From positions 30,339 to 94,338 of the forward strand of contig CAJUIP010000009.1 in assembly GCA_910586315.1 (NCBI GenBank): DNA of 64,000 nt. The letters run 5' to 3'. This stretch comes from an uncultured Lachnospiraceae bacterium (GTDB lineage Bacteria > Bacillota > Clostridia > Lachnospirales > Lachnospiraceae). Shown piece after piece: positions 1 to 8,535 of the stretch. A program made the translations under genes and the position numbers. The notes beneath the pieces were generated by a model. The model did no database searches. It was not told the DNA's origin and saw only the letters and a list, made by a program, of their open reading frames with translations. Positions within the stretch are counted from its first letter, which is position 1. Each line of letters opens with the position of its first letter.

Positions 1-685
1 GGCCGATGGAGTCCTTATCACACAGAAGGCGTGGCAGCCCGAAAATATCCCACGGCGGGTCGTCCTGGTGGATTGCCATTTTGATTCCGGTCTCATGGCA
101 GACCGGCATAATTGCCTCAAGGAAATATTTTAGATTCTCCCAGAGCTTTTCCTTGGTTACCGGACGGTATGCCTCAAAAAGCTCGTCTAATTTCGCCATT
201 CTCTCAGGTTCCCAGCCCGGAAAGGTCATCCCGTGAAGGTGATTGAGAATGTAGTCGGCCATCTCCCTGTAATCCTCATGGATTCGGTTCTTTTCGTAAA
301 ACAGGGCGGTAGAGCCGTCCTCCAGCGGGTGGAACAGATCGGTTCTTGTCCAGTCAAAGATCGGCATGAAATTGTAGGTTACGACTTTGACGCCGAACTT
401 CGCCAGATTGCGAAGCGTAGTCTTATAGTTTTCGATATATCTGTCGCGGGTGGGGAGACCGATCTTGATGTCGTCATGGACATTGACGCTTTCCACCACA
501 TCCATGTGGAAGCCGGCGCCTTCGATACGGCGTCTGACGGCTTCTATTTCCTCCGTTTCCCATACCTCACCTGCCTGTTTGCTATGGAGCGCCCAGACGA
601 GTCCGGTGACTCCGGGGATCTGCCGGATCATCTCTGGCGTGATGCTGTCGTTGCCGTCGCCGTACCAGCGAAATGTCATCTGCAT
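1..685 (-). CDS. uxuA: Mannonate dehydratase, N-terminal part (cut by window edge)
   Basis: The minus strand is open from an ATG at 685 to the window edge, about 228 codons. It starts MQMTFRWYG and contains FMPIFDWTRTDL and IHQDDPPWDIFG, which are typical of UxuA. The family dehydrates D-mannonate to 2-keto-3-deoxy-D-gluconate in the cytoplasm. The start is set by an AGGAGG site just upstream on the minus strand (seen as cctcct at about 693). The gene lies 93 bp after dctM in the same direction, so the TRAP transporter probably feeds this hexuronate/hexonate step. The remaining C-terminal part lies outside the window. Confidence 0.93.
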   Translation of the reverse strand, partial: MQMTFRWYGDGNDSITPEMIRQIPGVTGLVWALHSKQAGEVWETEEIEAVRRRIEGAGFHMDVVESVNVHDDIKIGLPTRDRYIENYKTTLRNLAKFGVKVVTYNFMPIFDWTRTDLFHPLEDGSTALFYEKNRIHEDYREMADYILNHLHGMTFPGWEPERMAKLDELFEAYRPVTKEKLWENLKYFLEAIMPVCHETGIKMAIHQDDPPWDIFGLPRLLCDKDSIG

Positions 686-778
686 AAAGTTACCTCCTGG
701 TTTTATATTGAGTACTCTCTGAAACTTTCTGTGACGCATATCTGATGGAAAGCAATTTCCAGGCGCGCTTTCGGGCAC

Positions 779-2080
779 CTACAGTAAGCCTGCAGCCATG
801 GGAAGACCTGTACTTAAGAATGGAAGGTATGTGACAAAAAGCAGTCCGATCAGAATGGCAATATAATACCATATCATATAGGGAATGGTCTTTGCAAGAG
901 TCGTACCGCCGACTTTAATCGCCACAAACAGCGTATTGCCGACCGGGGGCGTAATGTTCCCGATACATAGATTATAAACGAGAATCAGCCCAAAGTGTAC
1001 CGGATGCATGCCGAAAGTTTTCACAACCGGAAGGAACAGCGGTGTAAAGATTAAAATCGCGGGAGTTACGTCCATAAAGGTTCCTGCGATCAGAAGAATC
1101 ACATTCATAATCAAAAGGATCACCACGTAATTGTCGGTCAGTCCCAGAAGCGCTGCGGAGACAGCCTGTGGAATCTGTAAAAACGCCATAACCCAGCCGA
1201 GAATGTTGGAGGCGCCGATTAAAAATACGACCATACCGCTCATTTTCGCACTTTCCACCACAATCTTCCAGAAAGATTTCAGGGTGATATTGCGGTACAG
1301 AACGCCTAGAATCAAGGCATAGAGGACGGCGATTGCGGACCCTTCGGTGGCGGTGAAAATGCCGGAGACGATTCCTCCGATCACAATCACGATCAGAGAC
1401 AGAGCCGGAATTGCGCGGATGGTCGCGGTTCCGAGATTTTTCCAGTCAAATCTTCCTTCGGTTCCCCGGTATCCTTTGCGTTTTGCAAGGATTACCCCGA
1501 CGATAATACAGCAGAGAGCCCAGAGAAATCCCGGGATGTAACCGCCGAGGAACAGAGCGGCCACCGACGTACCACCGGATGCGAGAGAGTACGTAATCAG
1601 AGCGTTTGACGGAGGAATTAAGAGGCCGGAGGGGGCCGATGCCCCGTTTGTGGCCGCGCAGAGAGCCGGATCATAGCCCTGCTCTTCCTCGCCCTCCCGG
1701 ACCATGCTTCCTACGGCGGCCGCAGCGGCGGAAGCGGAACCGGAGATGGCTCCGAACAGGGCGTTTGCGCCGGCATTTGTAACAAGTAAAGCGCCCGGAA
1801 GCTTGCCAAGGAACGCCATGACGAAATCAACCAGGCGTTTTGCAATTCCACCCTGATTCATCAGATTGCCTGCCAGAATAAAAAACGGGATGGCAGTCAG
1901 ACTGAATTTGCTCATACCCACAAAAGTCCTCTGGGCTGCTGTTACCACAGACACGTCAAGCGGTACGGTCTGCAAAATCACCACAAGGGCAGAGATGCCG
2001 ATGGAATAGACAATCGGTACGCCAAGCGCGAGAAACGCCAGCAGCACGAGCAGAATAATAACCAGTGACTGTATTGCCAT
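779..2080 (-). CDS. dctM: TRAP transporter large permease DctM
   Basis: The 433-residue, almost entirely hydrophobic protein has about twelve predicted membrane segments. Landmarks are FGAISGSASAAAAAVG near residue 110 and GLLIPPSNALITY near residue 155, both characteristic of the DctM/SiaM family. It forms the transport channel of a sodium- or proton-driven uptake system with DctQ and a DctP binding protein. Its ATG directly follows the dctQ stop (TAA-ATG, no gap), indicating translational coupling. uxuA downstream suggests the substrate is a hexuronate or hexonate such as glucuronate or mannonate; the sequence alone cannot fix which. Confidence 0.95.
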   Translation of the reverse strand: MAIQSLVIILLVLLAFLALGVPIVYSIGISALVVILQTVPLDVSVVTAAQRTFVGMSKFSLTAIPFFILAGNLMNQGGIAKRLVDFVMAFLGKLPGALLVTNAGANALFGAISGSASAAAAAVGSMVREGEEEQGYDPALCAATNGASAPSGLLIPPSNALITYSLASGGTSVAALFLGGYIPGFLWALCCIIVGVILAKRKGYRGTEGRFDWKNLGTATIRAIPALSLIVIVIGGIVSGIFTATEGSAIAVLYALILGVLYRNITLKSFWKIVVESAKMSGMVVFLIGASNILGWVMAFLQIPQAVSAALLGLTDNYVVILLIMNVILLIAGTFMDVTPAILIFTPLFLPVVKTFGMHPVHFGLILVYNLCIGNITPPVGNTLFVAIKVGGTTLAKTIPYMIWYYIAILIGLLFVTYLPFLSTGLPMAAGLL

Positions 2081-2569
2081 TTATGCCGCCTCCTTTTCTA
2101 TTGTCCGGCCATGCAGGATATCCGCAACATTAAGCAGTGTATAGATCATGTTGAGAATTCCGCAGAGCGGCAGTACGATATAGAAAATACCGATGGGTAC
2201 GCCCAGAGAAGACGTCATCTGCCCCATGGCTAACGTTGTAATCCGGATTCCGCCGAAGGTGAGGATAATGGCCGAGAACAGAAAGGCGATGATCTCTCCG
2301 AAGCAGTTTAAAAGCTTCTGCATGCCCGGGCTGCATCTTTCCACGAGAATCGGAATGTTCATATGTCCGCGCTCGCAGGTAATGAGGGAAGCTCCCATTA
2401 AACTCATCCATGCGAACAGATAGCCGACAAGTTCCTCTGACCAGGTGGACGGATTTTTAAGTGCATACCTTGTCAGAACCTGCCAGCAGGTCAGAATCAC
2501 CATGGCAAGGAAGCTTAAGCCCGCCAGCAGGTTTAAAGACCGGGTAATCCCGTTACGAAATGTGTTCAT
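2081..2569 (-). CDS. dctQ: TRAP transporter small permease DctQ
   Basis: This is a 162-residue protein with four membrane helices and the family motif TWSEELVGYLFAWMSLMGA. It bridges the binding protein and large permease in TRAP transporters. An in-frame ATG at 2623 and another at 2575 exist, but GAGGAGG lies seven bases before the ATG at 2569, so MNTFRNGITRS is the chosen start. It begins 20 bp after the dctP stop and abuts dctM. Confidence 0.92.
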   Translation of the reverse strand: MNTFRNGITRSLNLLAGLSFLAMVILTCWQVLTRYALKNPSTWSEELVGYLFAWMSLMGASLITCERGHMNIPILVERCSPGMQKLLNCFGEIIAFLFSAIILTFGGIRITTLAMGQMTSSLGVPIGIFYIVLPLCGILNMIYTLLNVADILHGRTIEKEAA

Positions 2570-2589
2570 GTACATACCTCCTCTGGTTC

Positions 2590-3621
2590 CTACTCTGTTC
2601 CCGGGGAATACTTTGCGTTGCATTCCTGGATCCTCTGATAGATGGGCCGCAGATCCGGATACTGCGAAAGCACCTTTTCATGCATGGGTTCACATATTTC
2701 CTGAAACGGCTTCGGGTCCGGATAAAGGAACTGTACGCCCTGTACGTTCTGAGCCTTTTCCTTCGCGGCATCAACCGCTTTTCCCCATTCCTCCCGTTCC
2801 ACCAGATTGACAAGCTGAAAGCCTTCCTCGAAGATCGCCCGCTCGTCTTCGGAAAGCTCGTCCAAAAAAGCACAGTTGCCGATGAGGATATCCGGGATCA
2901 TCTGATGCATATCGTAGGAATAGAACCGGCAGACATCGCCGTGTCCGTTGGAAGTTAAAGCCATTTCGTTATTTTCCGCTCCGTCGATGACCTTGGACTG
3001 CAGTGCAGTGTACACGTCTCCGAACCCCATCGGCGTCGCGGAGCCGCCAAGGCGGTCCATCATTTCCACGTTGGTCGGAGACTGCTGTACGCGGATCTTT
3101 AAGCCCTTTAAATCTGCCGGGGTATGAATTGGCGTGGACACTGTGTAGAAATTACGGGTTCCCGCATCGATCCATGTAACCGCTTCAAAACCGGCTCTGG
3201 CGGTGGATTCAAAAATAGGGTCGACAATTTCTGAATCGTCCATTGCCGCGTTATACGCATCCTGGGAAGCAAACAGGTATGGCAGATTGAACAGCGTGTA
3301 GTTTTCCGAAAAAGTTTCCAAAATCGAATTGCTCGCCACACAGAAGTCGATAGCGCCTGTCTGCGTCAGCTGGACCATATCCGTCTGGGAACCAAGCAGC
3401 TCACTGGGATATACTTCCACATTGTATTTGTCTCCGAGCCGGTCTTCGATATATTTTTCGAAGGCGAGTAAGGCAATATGGGTGGGATGATCGGTTGCCT
3501 GGTTGTGGCCGATTCGAACGATCCGGCGGGAATCCCGTCCGGCCGCGCTGCATCCGGAAGTTGCTGCCGAAAGCATTCCTATACTGAGTATCACAGCAAG
3601 CGCTCTGCAAAAACGTTTCAT
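2590..3621 (-). CDS. dctP: TRAP transporter solute-binding lipoprotein DctP
   Basis: The 343-residue protein has a lipoprotein signal (LSAATSGC, lipidated Cys24) and a DctP fold, including the region LKGLKIRVQQSPTNVEMMDRLG and the nearby Arg that usually binds the substrate carboxylate. It should be anchored outside the cell and deliver an organic acid to DctQM. It is the first gene of dctPQM-uxuA. An AGGAGG site lies about 7 bases before the ATG. A second, divergent DctP is encoded at 16169. Confidence 0.93.
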   Translation of the reverse strand: MKRFCRALAVILSIGMLSAATSGCSAAGRDSRRIVRIGHNQATDHPTHIALLAFEKYIEDRLGDKYNVEVYPSELLGSQTDMVQLTQTGAIDFCVASNSILETFSENYTLFNLPYLFASQDAYNAAMDDSEIVDPIFESTARAGFEAVTWIDAGTRNFYTVSTPIHTPADLKGLKIRVQQSPTNVEMMDRLGGSATPMGFGDVYTALQSKVIDGAENNEMALTSNGHGDVCRFYSYDMHQMIPDILIGNCAFLDELSEDERAIFEEGFQLVNLVEREEWGKAVDAAKEKAQNVQGVQFLYPDPKPFQEICEPMHEKVLSQYPDLRPIYQRIQECNAKYSPGTE

Positions 3622-3859
3622 ATCTGTTTCCTCCTTATTTAAAAAGGCAGTGTCAAATCCTGCCCTATTCTTTGTTATTAAAACCTTGATTTATAGGAGG
3701 CTGCAAATAAAAAGAGCATTGACTTCCCTTTCTACCTGCGTTTTCCGAATTGCGGTTCATAGAAAAATGATGTACGGATTCGGGACGGTTTATACGATAG
3801 AGGAGATGAAAAATCTGGCAAAAAGAATCTTGAGCGATAAAGGGAATTTTTGTTTGCAT
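3622..3859. other. Gap between dctP and vapB, with a dispersed repeat
   Basis: This gap separates two divergent operons. It holds the dctP ribosome binding site, no convincing ORF, and the first copy of a roughly 57-bp repeat (3758-3814) seen again at 49747-49804. Short ORFs reading MMYGFG in both copies are probably a by-product of the repeat. No clear -35/-10 pair for dctP was found. Confidence 0.5.
3758..3814 (+). repeat. Dispersed repeat R3, copy a
   Basis: The stretch beginning CATAGAAAAATGATGTACGG aligns at roughly 75-80% by eye with 49747-49804. The best conserved core is AATGATGTACGGATT and then TTTATAC about 15 bases later. Similarity extends weakly upstream in both. Both copies lie in intergenic DNA upstream of minus-strand genes. 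The function is unknown. Confidence 0.6.
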
Positions 3860-3891
3860 TTGACATAGTATATATCATGATATATACTATG
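3860..3891 (+). promoter_or_regulatory. vapBC promoter with overlapping 28-bp perfect palindrome (operator)
   Basis: A consensus sigma-A promoter is present: TTGACA at 3860-3865, 17-bp spacer, TATACT at 3883-3888. A perfect palindrome covers 3864-3891, with left arm CATAGTATATATCA and the right arm its exact reverse complement. It fills the spacer and -10. VapB/VapC complexes typically bind such palindromes and repress their own operon, so this is the likely autoregulatory operator. Confidence 0.88.
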
Positions 3892-3912
3892 AATACAAGG
3901 AGGTGTATGCAC

Positions 3913-4143
3913 ATGATGACGGCGAAATTATTTGAAAACGGCAGGAGCCAGGCGGTTCGTCTGCCGAAGGAATATCGGTTTAGTGGAGATGAAGTCTCAA
4001 TCAACAAGGTTGGGGATGTTGTGATTTTGATGCCGAAAGAGAACAAGTGGTCAGGATTTTTGAGTGGATTGAGTCTTTTTACAGATGATTTTATGAGTGA
4101 TGGCCGTGAGCAGCAGCTTGTACAGGAGAGAGAATCTTTATGA
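3913..4143 (+). CDS. vapB: Antitoxin VapB (AbrB/SpoVT type)
   Basis: The 76-residue protein starts MMTAKLFENGRSQAVRLPKE, the classic VapB swapped-hairpin DNA-binding motif. Upstream in-frame codons exist at 3850 and 3907, but the palindromic promoter (-10 at 3883-3888) and AAGGAGGT at 3898-3904 place the start at 3913 (or 3916). The C-terminal tail (residues 45-76) should wrap the VapC toxin. It overlaps vapC by four bases (ATGA), the usual coupling of such pairs. Confidence 0.9.
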   Translation: MMTAKLFENGRSQAVRLPKEYRFSGDEVSINKVGDVVILMPKENKWSGFLSGLSLFTDDFMSDGREQQLVQERESL

Positions 4144-4544
4144 AATATATGCTGGATACAAGCATTTGCATATATGCAATCAAGTGTAGGTCAGAGGCAG
4201 TAATAAAAAGATTTTTGGAGCATGATCCAGATGAGATGTGCATCTCGGTGATTACTTATGCGGAGTTAATGCATGGGGTTGAAAAAAGCCAGGCAAAAGA
4301 AAGGAATCGGATTGCAATGACACTTTTTCTCTCCCCGATTACGATTCTGGACTTTAGCAGTAATGCTGCGGAAGAATATGGCCGTGTCAGGGCGGAACTT
4401 GAAAAGAAGGGGGCTTCTATTGGTCCAATGGATATGCTTATTGCGGGGCATGCGAGAGCAGAGGGGGTTACACTTGTGACAAGTAACATAAGAGAGCTTT
4501 ATCGAGTGGAAAATCTGGATGTGGAAAATTGGGCTTCAGAATAA
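4140..4544 (+). CDS. vapC: Ribonuclease toxin VapC (PIN domain)
   Basis: This is a 134-residue PIN-domain protein. Conserved acidic residues are visible in MLDTSICIYAIK (Asp6), ITYAELMHGVE (Glu near 42) and IGPMDMLIAGHA (Asp near 100). VapC proteins are magnesium-dependent endoribonucleases that cut tRNA or rRNA when not neutralised by VapB. The gene is complete and in frame with intact catalytic residues, so the module is probably functional. It overlaps vapB by four bases. Confidence 0.92.
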   Translation: MKYMLDTSICIYAIKCRSEAVIKRFLEHDPDEMCISVITYAELMHGVEKSQAKERNRIAMTLFLSPITILDFSSNAAEEYGRVRAELEKKGASIGPMDMLIAGHARAEGVTLVTSNIRELYRVENLDVENWASE

Positions 4545-4653
4545 TTAGGGACAGCGTGACGAAATCTATTTTCGCAGCAAGTCAGATATTTATTTCGAGA
4601 GAAATGTACCCGGCAGCAGCCCCAAAATCATACTTTAGGGAGGGAATTGTGTT

Positions 4654-5004
4654 ATGAAAGTAACGATAGCAGAACTGGAAGCTTATTTACTTGAACGTTA
4701 CAGTAATGGCGGGAACGAACAAAGCTTATTTATGAAACTTGTAGAAGAGATTGGTGAAGTGGCCGAAGTTCTAAATAAAAAAGCAGGAAGGAAAAAGTCA
4801 GACAGCGGAGAAGATTTACAGGTTCAACTGGGTGATGAACTGGCGGATGTGATACATTACGCGGTTGCCATTGCTGCACAAAATGGCCTTGATATGAATG
4901 AAATTATCATAGAAAAAGATAAAACAGCTTCTGTAAAATACAATCACAGAACAAATTTGAAACAGTTTATCATGGATAAGAGGAGCGAGAAGCCAGATTG
5001 CTGA
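4654..5004 (+). CDS. MazG-like nucleotide pyrophosphohydrolase
   Basis: The 116-residue all-alpha protein carries the paired acidic motifs of the MazG/dUTPase-like superfamily: VEEIGEVAEVL (EExxE, residues 29-39) and LGDELADVIHYAV (ExxD, residues 68-80). These coordinate magnesium for hydrolysis of NTPs or dNTPs to the monophosphate and pyrophosphate. GGGAGGGAATT lies just before the ATG. It follows vapBC by 109 bp without a visible terminator, so it may be co-transcribed. The exact nucleotide substrate cannot be read from the sequence. Confidence 0.85.
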   Translation: MKVTIAELEAYLLERYSNGGNEQSLFMKLVEEIGEVAEVLNKKAGRKKSDSGEDLQVQLGDELADVIHYAVAIAAQNGLDMNEIIIEKDKTASVKYNHRTNLKQFIMDKRSEKPDC

Positions 5005-5148
5005 ATTGCTGCTTACATAGCAATAAATGCGTGTCTGGTTCTTGAATCCTGCTGCATATGAGCAGTGTTTTTAGTATTATTTTTATTATGCATCTTTTTT
5101 GATAATTATATAAAAATTGCACATTTTCACATACAATATACTTTTTGC

Positions 5149-5190
5149 CTCATGGGAAAGACCTAACCGTAACAAGGCTTTTCCCATGAG
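5149..5190. repeat. Long inverted repeat (hairpin) in AT-rich gap
   Basis: CTCATGGGAAA at 5149-5159 and TTTCCCATGAG at 5180-5190 are perfect 11-bp arms around a 20-base loop. Flanking TTTTT (5142-5146) and AAAAAA (5193-5198) could extend the stem. Since the T-run precedes and the A-run follows on the plus strand, it does not look like a normal intrinsic terminator for either neighbour. The rest of 5005-5293 shows only a weaker inverted repeat (ATTTAGTAT near 5214 and ATACTAAAT near 5246) and no ORF. Confidence 0.6.
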
Positions 5191-5293
5191 ATAAAAAACG
5201 GTATGTCAATGATATTTAGTATTTTTTAATATACATTAGAATTGATACTAAATGGATGATATCCGTTGTTTCCTTTTTTTCAGCTATTCTTCA

Positions 5294-6040
5294 TTAGGTC
5301 CTGGCAGCGCCGTCCACAGAAAGAATGGCTCCGCTCACATAGGAAGCCATGTCGCTGGCCAGGAAAAGGAACGCGTTGGCCACATCCTCGGGCAGTCCTA
5401 CCCTTCCTAAGGGGATGGTCTGAATTAATGGTTTAATGACAGCATCGGGAAGGACTTTTACCATATCAGTTTCTGTGACTCCCGGAGCTACGGCGTTGAC
5501 GCGTATATGGTCTTTGCCAAGTTCCCGGGCCAGGGACTTGGTAATGCCGTTTACGGCAAACTTACTGGCTGGATATCCCACGCCGGAGGGCTGGCCATAG
5601 ATGGAGACCATGGAGCTGGTGTTCAAAATTACGCCGCCGCCCTGTCCTTTCATGATTTTTGCTGCTTCCTGAGAGGCATAAAGAACCGAGAGAACGTTGA
5701 GGTTCATGATTTTTTCAAATTCTTCCGGTTTGTAGTCATAAAGTGGAGAGCTCTGGGAAATTCCTGCATTGTTTACAAGAATATCCAAAGAACCATAAGA
5801 TTCCACGATTTTTGAAAATGCGGAGGCGATTTCTCTGGGATTGTTTAAATCCGGGGCCATGCCATCCACATCCCAGGAAGGATTTTCCGCCTTCAAGGAT
5901 TCCACCGCCTTTTGGGCCGTCTCTTTTCTGGAACCGAACAGAACTACCTTTGCGCCGTTCTCCAGATATTTTTTTACAATGGCGAGGCCAATGCCGCGGG
6001 TTCCTCCGGTAACAACAGCTACTTTGTCTTTTAATAACAT
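5294..6040 (-). CDS. SDR-family oxidoreductase (FabG-like)
   Basis: The 248-residue Rossmann protein has the NAD(P)-binding motif TGGTRGIG (residues 11-18), NNAG near 90, the catalytic Ser in LNTSSM near 142 and the YPASK active site near 157. It ends ILSVDGAART, as FabG-like SDRs do. It is a complete single gene with AGGAGG upstream of its ATG. There is no fatty-acid gene nearby, so it is more likely a sugar, polyol or secondary-alcohol dehydrogenase than FabG itself; the substrate is unknown. Confidence 0.88.
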   Translation of the reverse strand: MLLKDKVAVVTGGTRGIGLAIVKKYLENGAKVVLFGSRKETAQKAVESLKAENPSWDVDGMAPDLNNPREIASAFSKIVESYGSLDILVNNAGISQSSPLYDYKPEEFEKIMNLNVLSVLYASQEAAKIMKGQGGGVILNTSSMVSIYGQPSGVGYPASKFAVNGITKSLARELGKDHIRVNAVAPGVTETDMVKVLPDAVIKPLIQTIPLGRVGLPEDVANAFLFLASDMASYVSGAILSVDGAART

Positions 6041-6360
6041 AAAATACCTCCTATTTATTTACGTCCGGGTCCTGCAGTGCAGATCTCGGTTTCGCTTCGG
6101 ATTCTATTATATCATGTCTGCGACATGTTATGCTCCGCAGGATGCACGCGATTCGCCAGGAAATACACAAGAACTGCCATGTCTAGTGTAGTGTATCATG
6201 TTCTTTTCAATTCATCAACAGCATATTTTATTTTTCCGGGCTTTTTCCAGGCCGCCTCCACAGGGATTGTTCTGTTTTCTTCAAAAACCGCGTGATCAGA
6301 TGGGTACACTGGCAAAATGCCAGCGTAATCATTCCGTATTCTCCATAAAACCGAAGAGTT
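6041..6360 (-). promoter_or_regulatory. Gap upstream of the SDR gene with a -10 box and small palindrome
   Basis: This 320-bp gap contains the SDR ribosome binding site, a minus-strand TATAAT (plus-strand ATTATA, 6106-6111) and, directly upstream of it, a palindrome CATGTC-TGC-GACATG at 6113-6127 that would sit in the promoter spacer and is a candidate operator. No good -35 was found. The remaining DNA (about 6180-6360) shows no ORF or structure I can support. Confidence 0.5.
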
Positions 6361-6921
6361 TCAAAAGGCGGATTCCCTTTCGCAAGAAGCAGCATATTTC
6401 TCCACAGACTGCTCTTTGCAAAAGGTTGCAAAACATATGATTCCCATCACCATTACCAATAGAAAAAGCAGATAATAAGCATAGCCAAAAATTGAATCAT
6501 CTGCTTTTTTCCGGAGCCTTTCGAATGGAGCATGCGTGTGTAAGCCCGTATGGAACAGCATGAGTACAAATCCCCACGCTGTGGAAAAGCTATGGAGGGT
6601 CCGGGCAAAGTATGTTGTGATAAATGGAGAGAAGCCAAAAACATCTCCCGACATCATCACGGAGCTGATTATCATCCCAATCATAGCTGCGAAGAGGAGA
6701 AGGTCAATTCCTGTTAAAAGTACTCTGAGCGGATAATAGTTCCCTTTTTTCAGACCACCGTACCACCGCCCATTCAGAATGTGGTGCAGCGCGGACAGGG
6801 CAAACAGAGTGCAGCCCAGCACGCCATGCAGGAATAGTCCTCGTCCGGCCCGGTAACTCATTAAATAAACAAAGATGAGATACATCACCACATCTGTCAA
6901 AACTTTGATTTTACGTTTCAT
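6361..6921 (-). CDS. DUF4405-like four-helix membrane protein (cytochrome b-like)
   Basis: The 186-residue protein has four predicted membrane helices. Histidines lie in or near helices: FLHGVLGCTLF, ALHHILNGRWY, TLHSFSTAWGFVLMLFHTGLH. This pattern matches DUF4405/cytochrome-b561-like proteins in which paired helix histidines bind heme. The ATG at 6921 is one base after the stop of the FGE-flavodoxin gene, so the two are translated together; an in-frame ATG at 6942 would overlap that gene. I infer that it passes electrons across the membrane to its flavodoxin partner. Heme binding itself is not shown. Confidence 0.7.
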   Translation of the reverse strand: MKRKIKVLTDVVMYLIFVYLMSYRAGRGLFLHGVLGCTLFALSALHHILNGRWYGGLKKGNYYPLRVLLTGIDLLLFAAMIGMIISSVMMSGDVFGFSPFITTYFARTLHSFSTAWGFVLMLFHTGLHTHAPFERLRKKADDSIFGYAYYLLFLLVMVMGIICFATFCKEQSVEKYAASCERESAF

Positions 6922-6922
6922 A

Positions 6923-8422
6923 CTACCTTGCCTCAATTCCATTTGAGATGAGCCATTCGTTCAAATTGTGGGAAAGACCGCTCCCGCCTGAATACTCGTA
7001 TTCAAAGCCCTGACCTACATAAGCCCCTGCCGCCATTTTGGACAGGTCAGATATACTGTCTCCGAATCGGGTGCCGCCGTTGCTGCTGAATGGAAGAATG
7101 ACCTTACCCGAGAAATCATATTCCTCTAAGAATGTAAATACCGGCATCGGCATAGTGCTCCACCATGTCGGATAACCCAGAATCATTACATCGTATTGTT
7201 CCATGTTCTCCACATGGCTTGCCAGTACCGGATGAACATTATGATTCAAATCAGCCTGTGATACCTCATAAATATTTCCGTGATACGGATGTTCCATCTG
7301 GATTTCAAACAGGTCGCCGCCAGTCATATCCGCAATCATCTGCGCTCCGTTTTCCGTATTGCCGGAGTAGGAGAAGTAGGCCACTAAAATACGAGGATTT
7401 TCCGGTATTTGAATATTCAGAGAATATGTGGTTTCTGCTGTTCCTTCCCCCGGTTCTGCATTTCTGGCAATGCGGAATCCCGTATTTTGTTCTATGGTGT
7501 CCGGCGTTGCAGCGGAGCGGTAGGCGCTGCGTAGCTGCTTGGCAAAATCATTATACCCTCCGCCCCGGTTTACCCGCAAAGAGCCGCTCCGTACACCAAC
7601 GGGATCTGTCGTCTGCGTCATATCATATTCCCCGTAATAGTCAAAACACCATTCCGACACATTGCCGTACATATTGTACAGTCCGAACTGATTGGGAGAT
7701 AAACTGTCTACCGCAATCGTTTCTCCTCGGTTTCTGCTGGTAACCACGGCTGAGTCGTGGTGATTTACATAATTTTCTTCGATGAGATACGGATAGCTGC
7801 CTTCAAAATTCGCATTGTCGCTGGTAATCTGATTCCCGTCATGGAATACCGTGGTTGTATTTGCTCTTGCCGCATACTCCCATTCTGCCTCCGTAGGAAG
7901 GCGGTAGCCGTTTGCGCTTCTGTCCCAGCTTACTGTATTTCCCTCTACCGTATAAACCGGAGTAAGACCACGGCTTTCACTTAGAGCGTTGCAATACGTA
8001 ACCGCGTCATACCATGTCACACATTCTACCGGAAGATGCTCCCCTCTGAAATAGCTGGGATTTTCACCCATAACCGTCTCGTAGTCGCTCTGTGTAACCT
8101 CATAAGGATCAAGATAAAAGCTGCTGACTGTTACATCATGCTGTGCTTCATCTTCCTGCCGCTGCCTTTCAGTTTCCGGGCTTCCCATAGAAAATGTTCC
8201 GCCAGAGATGAAAACAAAGCCGTCTGAAATGTTTGCCGGTTTATCATTTTCTGCTGCTTCCGCTCCGGACGATGCTGCAGAATATCCCGTGTTCTCTGCC
8301 TGCGTAGTTTCCGGTCTTTGTTCCCCGCCTCTCGTAAAAAAATAAATGCCTGTCCCAACTGCTGCCAAACACACAATCGTTGCAGCCAGGGTTATCATTT
8401 TTGCTTTCTCCTGAGATTTCAT
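6923..8422 (-). CDS. Membrane-anchored FGE-sulfatase-like / flavodoxin fusion
   Basis: The 499-residue protein has four parts: an N-terminal signal-anchor (ITLAATIVCLAAVGTGIYFF, residues 10-29); a low-complexity linker; a formylglycine-generating-enzyme fold (about residues 70-320; GGTFSMGSPE, LPTEAEWEYAARA, GNVSEW, RVNRGGG, GFRIAR); and a C-terminal flavodoxin (about 345-499) with the FMN loop YFSYSGNTE and YPTWWSTMP. The two catalytic cysteines of true FGE are missing: the region between RGGG and RSAYRSA has none. Sulfatase activation is therefore unlikely. The anchor places the flavodoxin outside the cytoplasm. The ATG at 8422 follows AAGGAGGA by about seven bases (an adjoining GTG at 8425 is possible). 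The next gene is a cytochrome-like membrane protein. Confidence 0.88.
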   Translation of the reverse strand: MKSQEKAKMITLAATIVCLAAVGTGIYFFTRGGEQRPETTQAENTGYSAASSGAEAAENDKPANISDGFVFISGGTFSMGSPETERQRQEDEAQHDVTVSSFYLDPYEVTQSDYETVMGENPSYFRGEHLPVECVTWYDAVTYCNALSESRGLTPVYTVEGNTVSWDRSANGYRLPTEAEWEYAARANTTTVFHDGNQITSDNANFEGSYPYLIEENYVNHHDSAVVTSRNRGETIAVDSLSPNQFGLYNMYGNVSEWCFDYYGEYDMTQTTDPVGVRSGSLRVNRGGGYNDFAKQLRSAYRSAATPDTIEQNTGFRIARNAEPGEGTAETTYSLNIQIPENPRILVAYFSYSGNTENGAQMIADMTGGDLFEIQMEHPYHGNIYEVSQADLNHNVHPVLASHVENMEQYDVMILGYPTWWSTMPMPVFTFLEEYDFSGKVILPFSSNGGTRFGDSISDLSKMAAGAYVGQGFEYEYSGGSGLSHNLNEWLISNGIEAR

Positions 8423-8535
8423 CACTATGTCCTCCTTCTTTAATCGTCAACGCTTCCATTTCCTTAAACGGAAAGTCTTTTACCGGCGATTTTTCGATAT
8501 ATAAAAAATGCAGGCATCCTGTTCAAGACACCTAC

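Noticed and set aside
233..745. A 170-codon plus-strand frame at the left edge
   Set aside because: It is the antisense of uxuA, whose minus-strand translation gives clear mannonate dehydratase motifs.
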